Source: JBBQXY01 sp051004815
Lineage (GTDB): Bacteria; Chloroflexota; Ktedonobacteria; Ktedonobacterales; Ktedonobacteraceae
Assembly (NCBI GenBank): GCA_051004815.1
Contig: JBPCJY010000257.1
Coordinates: 1 to 23,944 of the forward strand
Direction of reading: 5' to 3'
Length of the DNA: 23,944 bases
The stretch's first letter is position 1. Each line of letters starts with the position of its first letter. Position numbers and translations under genes: made by a program. Positions 21,445 to 23,944 of this stretch are shown in pieces. Below the pieces are notes generated by a model. It saw only the letters and a program-made list of their open reading frames with translations, searched no databases and had not been told where the DNA came from.

Positions 21445-23838
21445 ATGATTCCTTTTCTTTTTCGCAATTTAAAGGGCTATCGTTTTCTGATCGTTATCGC
21501 TATCGCCATGACCTTCGCGGAGGTTGGGGCTGATATCCTGTTAGCCTTCCCCCTCAAGTTTATCCTGGATAAGGTTATTAATCATCGCGACCCCAACATT
21601 CCCTTTCTGAACGGACTGCTCACTTCCCTTGATCACTTTGGCACACAAGAGGGACTGCACAAAGGAGAAGTCCATACATTGTTGGGAGTAATCATTTTCT
21701 CGGCTGCTATGCTGATTGTGCTGGGAGGATTGAGCGCGATACTTTCCTACATTCAACTCTTCCTGGCTTCATATATTGGGCAAAACCTGACCGCACGGCT
21801 GCGCAAGCAACTCTTCTCACACCTGGAACGCCTCTCACTCGATTGGCACGGCAAGCAGAAGAAAGGCGACCTCGTACAGCGCGTTACCGGCAACATTTCC
21901 GATATCGAAAAACTTGTCACCGACGGCCTGGTCGATTTGCTAGCTGGCATTTTAACTATCATTGGCGTCACCATTGTCATGATTTTAACCAACCTGCAGT
22001 TTACCTTGCTCTCTATCGTCATAGTGCCAGCACTCTTCGCGGTCGTGCTGGGTTACACGAAAGGCATCAAATCAGCCTCAAAACGGGCATCGAAAGCGGC
22101 AGGAGAGGTGGCCAATGTCGCGACAGAGGATATTGGATCGATTACTGTCCTCAAAGCCTTCACACTTGAGGAACGCGAAGATATTCGCTTTAAGAAATAT
22201 GTTGGCAAGAATCGTGAGGCCGGACTACAGGCTGGTGGCTTGCAAGCGCAATTCACACCTATCGTAGCTATCCTGGTCTCCATCGGCACCGCCATCATCG
22301 TTGGTGTCGGTGCCTATGTGGCAGGCGGCAATACCTTCACCTTCGGCCCCCTCACCATTGAGAAAGGTGCGTTGACGATTGGTACCCTGACGGTCTTCTT
22401 GACCTTACTGGGAAAATTCTATCAGCCCATGCGCGATATCTCGAAATTGACCAACGTTTACACCAGCGCGGCCTCCGGTGCCGAGCGCATCCAGGAAGTG
22501 CTTGACCAGGCTCCTGAGGTGATGGACAGGCTAGAGCCGTATAACGGGCCAGAACAGTTTCGCGGCGATATCACGTATGAAAATGTCTTCTTTGGCTATA
22601 CGAAAGATAGTGACCCTATCTTAAAAGGAATTAATCTGCATATTCCTGCTGGTCGCAAAGTCGCGCTGGTGGGCCTATCCGGCGGCGGTAAGACAACGTT
22701 GGTGAAGCTCATTCCGCGCTTCTACGAAATCCAGAAAGGTTCCGTCAAAATTGATGGGTATGATAATCGCGCAATTCCTCTGGCGTTACTGCGCCAGAAC
22801 GTGAGCCATGTACTGCAAGATTCCGTGCTTTTCGAGGGTACTATCCGCGAGAATATCGCACTGGGTAAGCCAGGAGCCACATTCAGCGAGATCGTCGATG
22901 CTGCGAAAAAAGCTAATATTCATGAGACGATTGGGATGTTACCAGAAGGCTACAATACGCTTGTACGCGAGCAAGGCAAGAATTTTTCGGGTGGACAACG
23001 CCAACGCCTGGCGATTGCACGAGCCATTCTGCGTGATGCACCCATCTTGATCCTGGACGAACCAACGGCCAGCCTGGATGTCGAGGCTGAGGCTGAGGTT
23101 ATGCATGCCATTGATAAACTCGTCGTTGGACGCACTGTGCTCATGATCTCCCATCGTTTAAGTACCCTGGGCAATGTAGACGAGATCATCGTCCTCAAAG
23201 GTGGATGCATTGTTGAGCAAGGTAGTTACAATACGCTGAAACGGCAAGGCGGTGTCTTTGCCGGTCTGCTGGAAGAGCAGAACCGCTATAATGCTGACCG
23301 TGCCGGTAGTAAGTCTATTCTGCGCTCAGCCTTTACGCCGTTGGAACTGGCAAACCACCAGGCTGTAGTTACGCCAGTACGCCGCGTTCCGCCTGAACCT
23401 TCGCCCATACCGATCGCGGTTCAACCGCAATTACAACCTGTCAGGACGCCTACACCACCGTCAGCAGCACCATTTCCGCGCATGCAACCGGTCGGCAATA
23501 TGCAGCAAATGCAGCAAAGCGTGCCACAACCGGTTCCCTACCCCAAGGCACGAGTGCTGATCGAGCTCGATGGCAAAATCATTGGTGAGCGGTTGTTAAA
23601 CAAACCTATAATGACCGTTGGTCGCCTCTCTAGCAACGACGTGCAGGTGCCATCGCAACGGGTCTCGCGTCTGCACGCCAAGATTCGCGGAGAGAATGGC
23701 TCCTGGCTGATTGAGGACGCGGAGAGTGCTAATGGGTTGCTCTACCGGGGAAACCGCGTAGACAGGCTCATCCTGAGCGATGGCGACAAGATCTATGTCG
23801 CGCCAACAGCCGTCCTGCATTATAATGTCATTGTGTGA
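21445..23838 (+). CDS. ABC exporter (membrane plus ATPase) with C-terminal FHA domain
   Basis: 797 residues. An N-terminal six-helix ABC_membrane domain (about 1-330) contains VQRVTGNISDIEKLVTDGL. The ATPase domain has Walker A GLSGGGKTT (about 411-419), signature NFSGGQRQRLAIARAIL (near 514), Walker B ILILDEPTASLD and the H-loop SHRLSTL. This is a complete half-exporter that would work as a dimer. A proline/glutamine-rich linker (about 625-702) then leads to an FHA domain (703-797) with TVGRLSSNDVQV, SRLHAKI and SANGLLYRG, the residues that bind phosphothreonine. FHA domains fused to ABC exporters are uncommon in my knowledge. GGAG lies eight bases before the ATG. It closes the ATP-grasp operon. 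Confidence 0.94.
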   Translation: MIPFLFRNLKGYRFLIVIAIAMTFAEVGADILLAFPLKFILDKVINHRDPNIPFLNGLLTSLDHFGTQEGLHKGEVHTLLGVIIFSAAMLIVLGGLSAILSYIQLFLASYIGQNLTARLRKQLFSHLERLSLDWHGKQKKGDLVQRVTGNISDIEKLVTDGLVDLLAGILTIIGVTIVMILTNLQFTLLSIVIVPALFAVVLGYTKGIKSASKRASKAAGEVANVATEDIGSITVLKAFTLEEREDIRFKKYVGKNREAGLQAGGLQAQFTPIVAILVSIGTAIIVGVGAYVAGGNTFTFGPLTIEKGALTIGTLTVFLTLLGKFYQPMRDISKLTNVYTSAASGAERIQEVLDQAPEVMDRLEPYNGPEQFRGDITYENVFFGYTKDSDPILKGINLHIPAGRKVALVGLSGGGKTTLVKLIPRFYEIQKGSVKIDGYDNRAIPLALLRQNVSHVLQDSVLFEGTIRENIALGKPGATFSEIVDAAKKANIHETIGMLPEGYNTLVREQGKNFSGGQRQRLAIARAILRDAPILILDEPTASLDVEAEAEVMHAIDKLVVGRTVLMISHRLSTLGNVDEIIVLKGGCIVEQGSYNTLKRQGGVFAGLLEEQNRYNADRAGSKSILRSAFTPLELANHQAVVTPVRRVPPEPSPIPIAVQPQLQPVRTPTPPSAAPFPRMQPVGNMQQMQQSVPQPVPYPKARVLIELDGKIIGERLLNKPIMTVGRLSSNDVQVPSQRVSRLHAKIRGENGSWLIEDAESANGLLYRGNRVDRLILSDGDKIYVAPTAVLHYNVIV

Positions 23839-23880
23839 TGGTAGAGAAAATGTTACTCTTTCGGCTCTCTGTTGACACCT

Positions 23881-23944
23881 CACTGCCTATGGCAGTTCGC
23901 AAAATTTATGTATGAGTTGAGGGCTGTGCCGCCTGTGGCGGCAC
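23881..23944. terminator. Two adjacent hairpins downstream of the exporter gene
   Basis: ACTGCC-TAT-GGCAGT (23882-23896) and GTGCCGCC-TGT-GGCGGCAC (23926-23944) are perfect stems of 6 and 8 bp. The first is followed by an A/T-rich stretch rather than a clear T run, and the second reaches the window end, so its 3' context is unseen. Together they plausibly end the cluster transcript. The first resembles the palindromic terminator on the other side of the cluster. Confidence 0.45.

Overview
The window looks like chromosomal DNA of a soil-type Chloroflexota bacterium, most likely class Ktedonobacteria. This is inferred from the moderate G+C, the ISKra4-type transposase remnant, the Uma2 endonuclease, the Tex, PPi-type phosphofructokinase and FrnE-like genes, and the many decayed gene pieces between intact genes. 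No rRNA, tRNA or CRISPR array was seen.

Layout. 1-431 (-) is the start of a UvrA-like ATPase gene. 519-1142 (+) is the tail of a ClC-type channel that has lost its membrane part. 1151-3490 (-) is the transcription accessory protein Tex. 3809-4411 (+) is a Uma2 endonuclease. 4412-4877 holds gene debris (a TPR remnant and a 48-codon ORF). 4878-6962 (-) is a run of three genes: an 88-residue membrane peptide, a membrane-anchored trypsin-like protease that shares its leader, and a SAM methyltransferase. 7077-7463 (+) is a transposase remnant. 7469-9225 (-) is a translationally coupled OLD/RloA-like ATPase plus TOPRIM/DUF4276-like protein, a probable defence pair. 9657-10405 (+) is a promoter embedded in 21-bp repeats that drives a membrane protein and an Xre-type regulator. 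10463-11068 (+) is a FrnE/DsbA-like oxidoreductase whose first active-site cysteine codon is TGA, followed by a SECIS-like hairpin, so it is a candidate selenoprotein. After a strong bidirectional terminator, 11130-15446 (-) is a four-gene operon joined by ATGA overlaps: PPi-phosphofructokinase, phosphopentomutase, GNAT acetyltransferase, phosphohexomutase. 15632-16861 (+) is a Cys/Met-metabolism PLP enzyme, followed by a frameshifted short-chain dehydrogenase (16888-17797) and a perfectly palindromic terminator.

18123-23838 (+) is an unusual cluster: two RimK-like ATP-grasp proteins, a phosphotransferase-fold protein with an altered catalytic loop, and an ABC exporter that carries a proline/glutamine-rich linker and a C-terminal FHA domain. 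Similar hairpins lie on both sides of it. I infer a ligase-plus-exporter system whose export may be controlled by protein phosphorylation; the product is unknown.

The three most interesting items are the TGA-containing FrnE-like gene with its SECIS-like hairpin, the ATP-grasp/ABC-FHA cluster, and the ATPase/TOPRIM-like pair beside a transposase remnant. All family assignments come from reading motifs; no database search was run.
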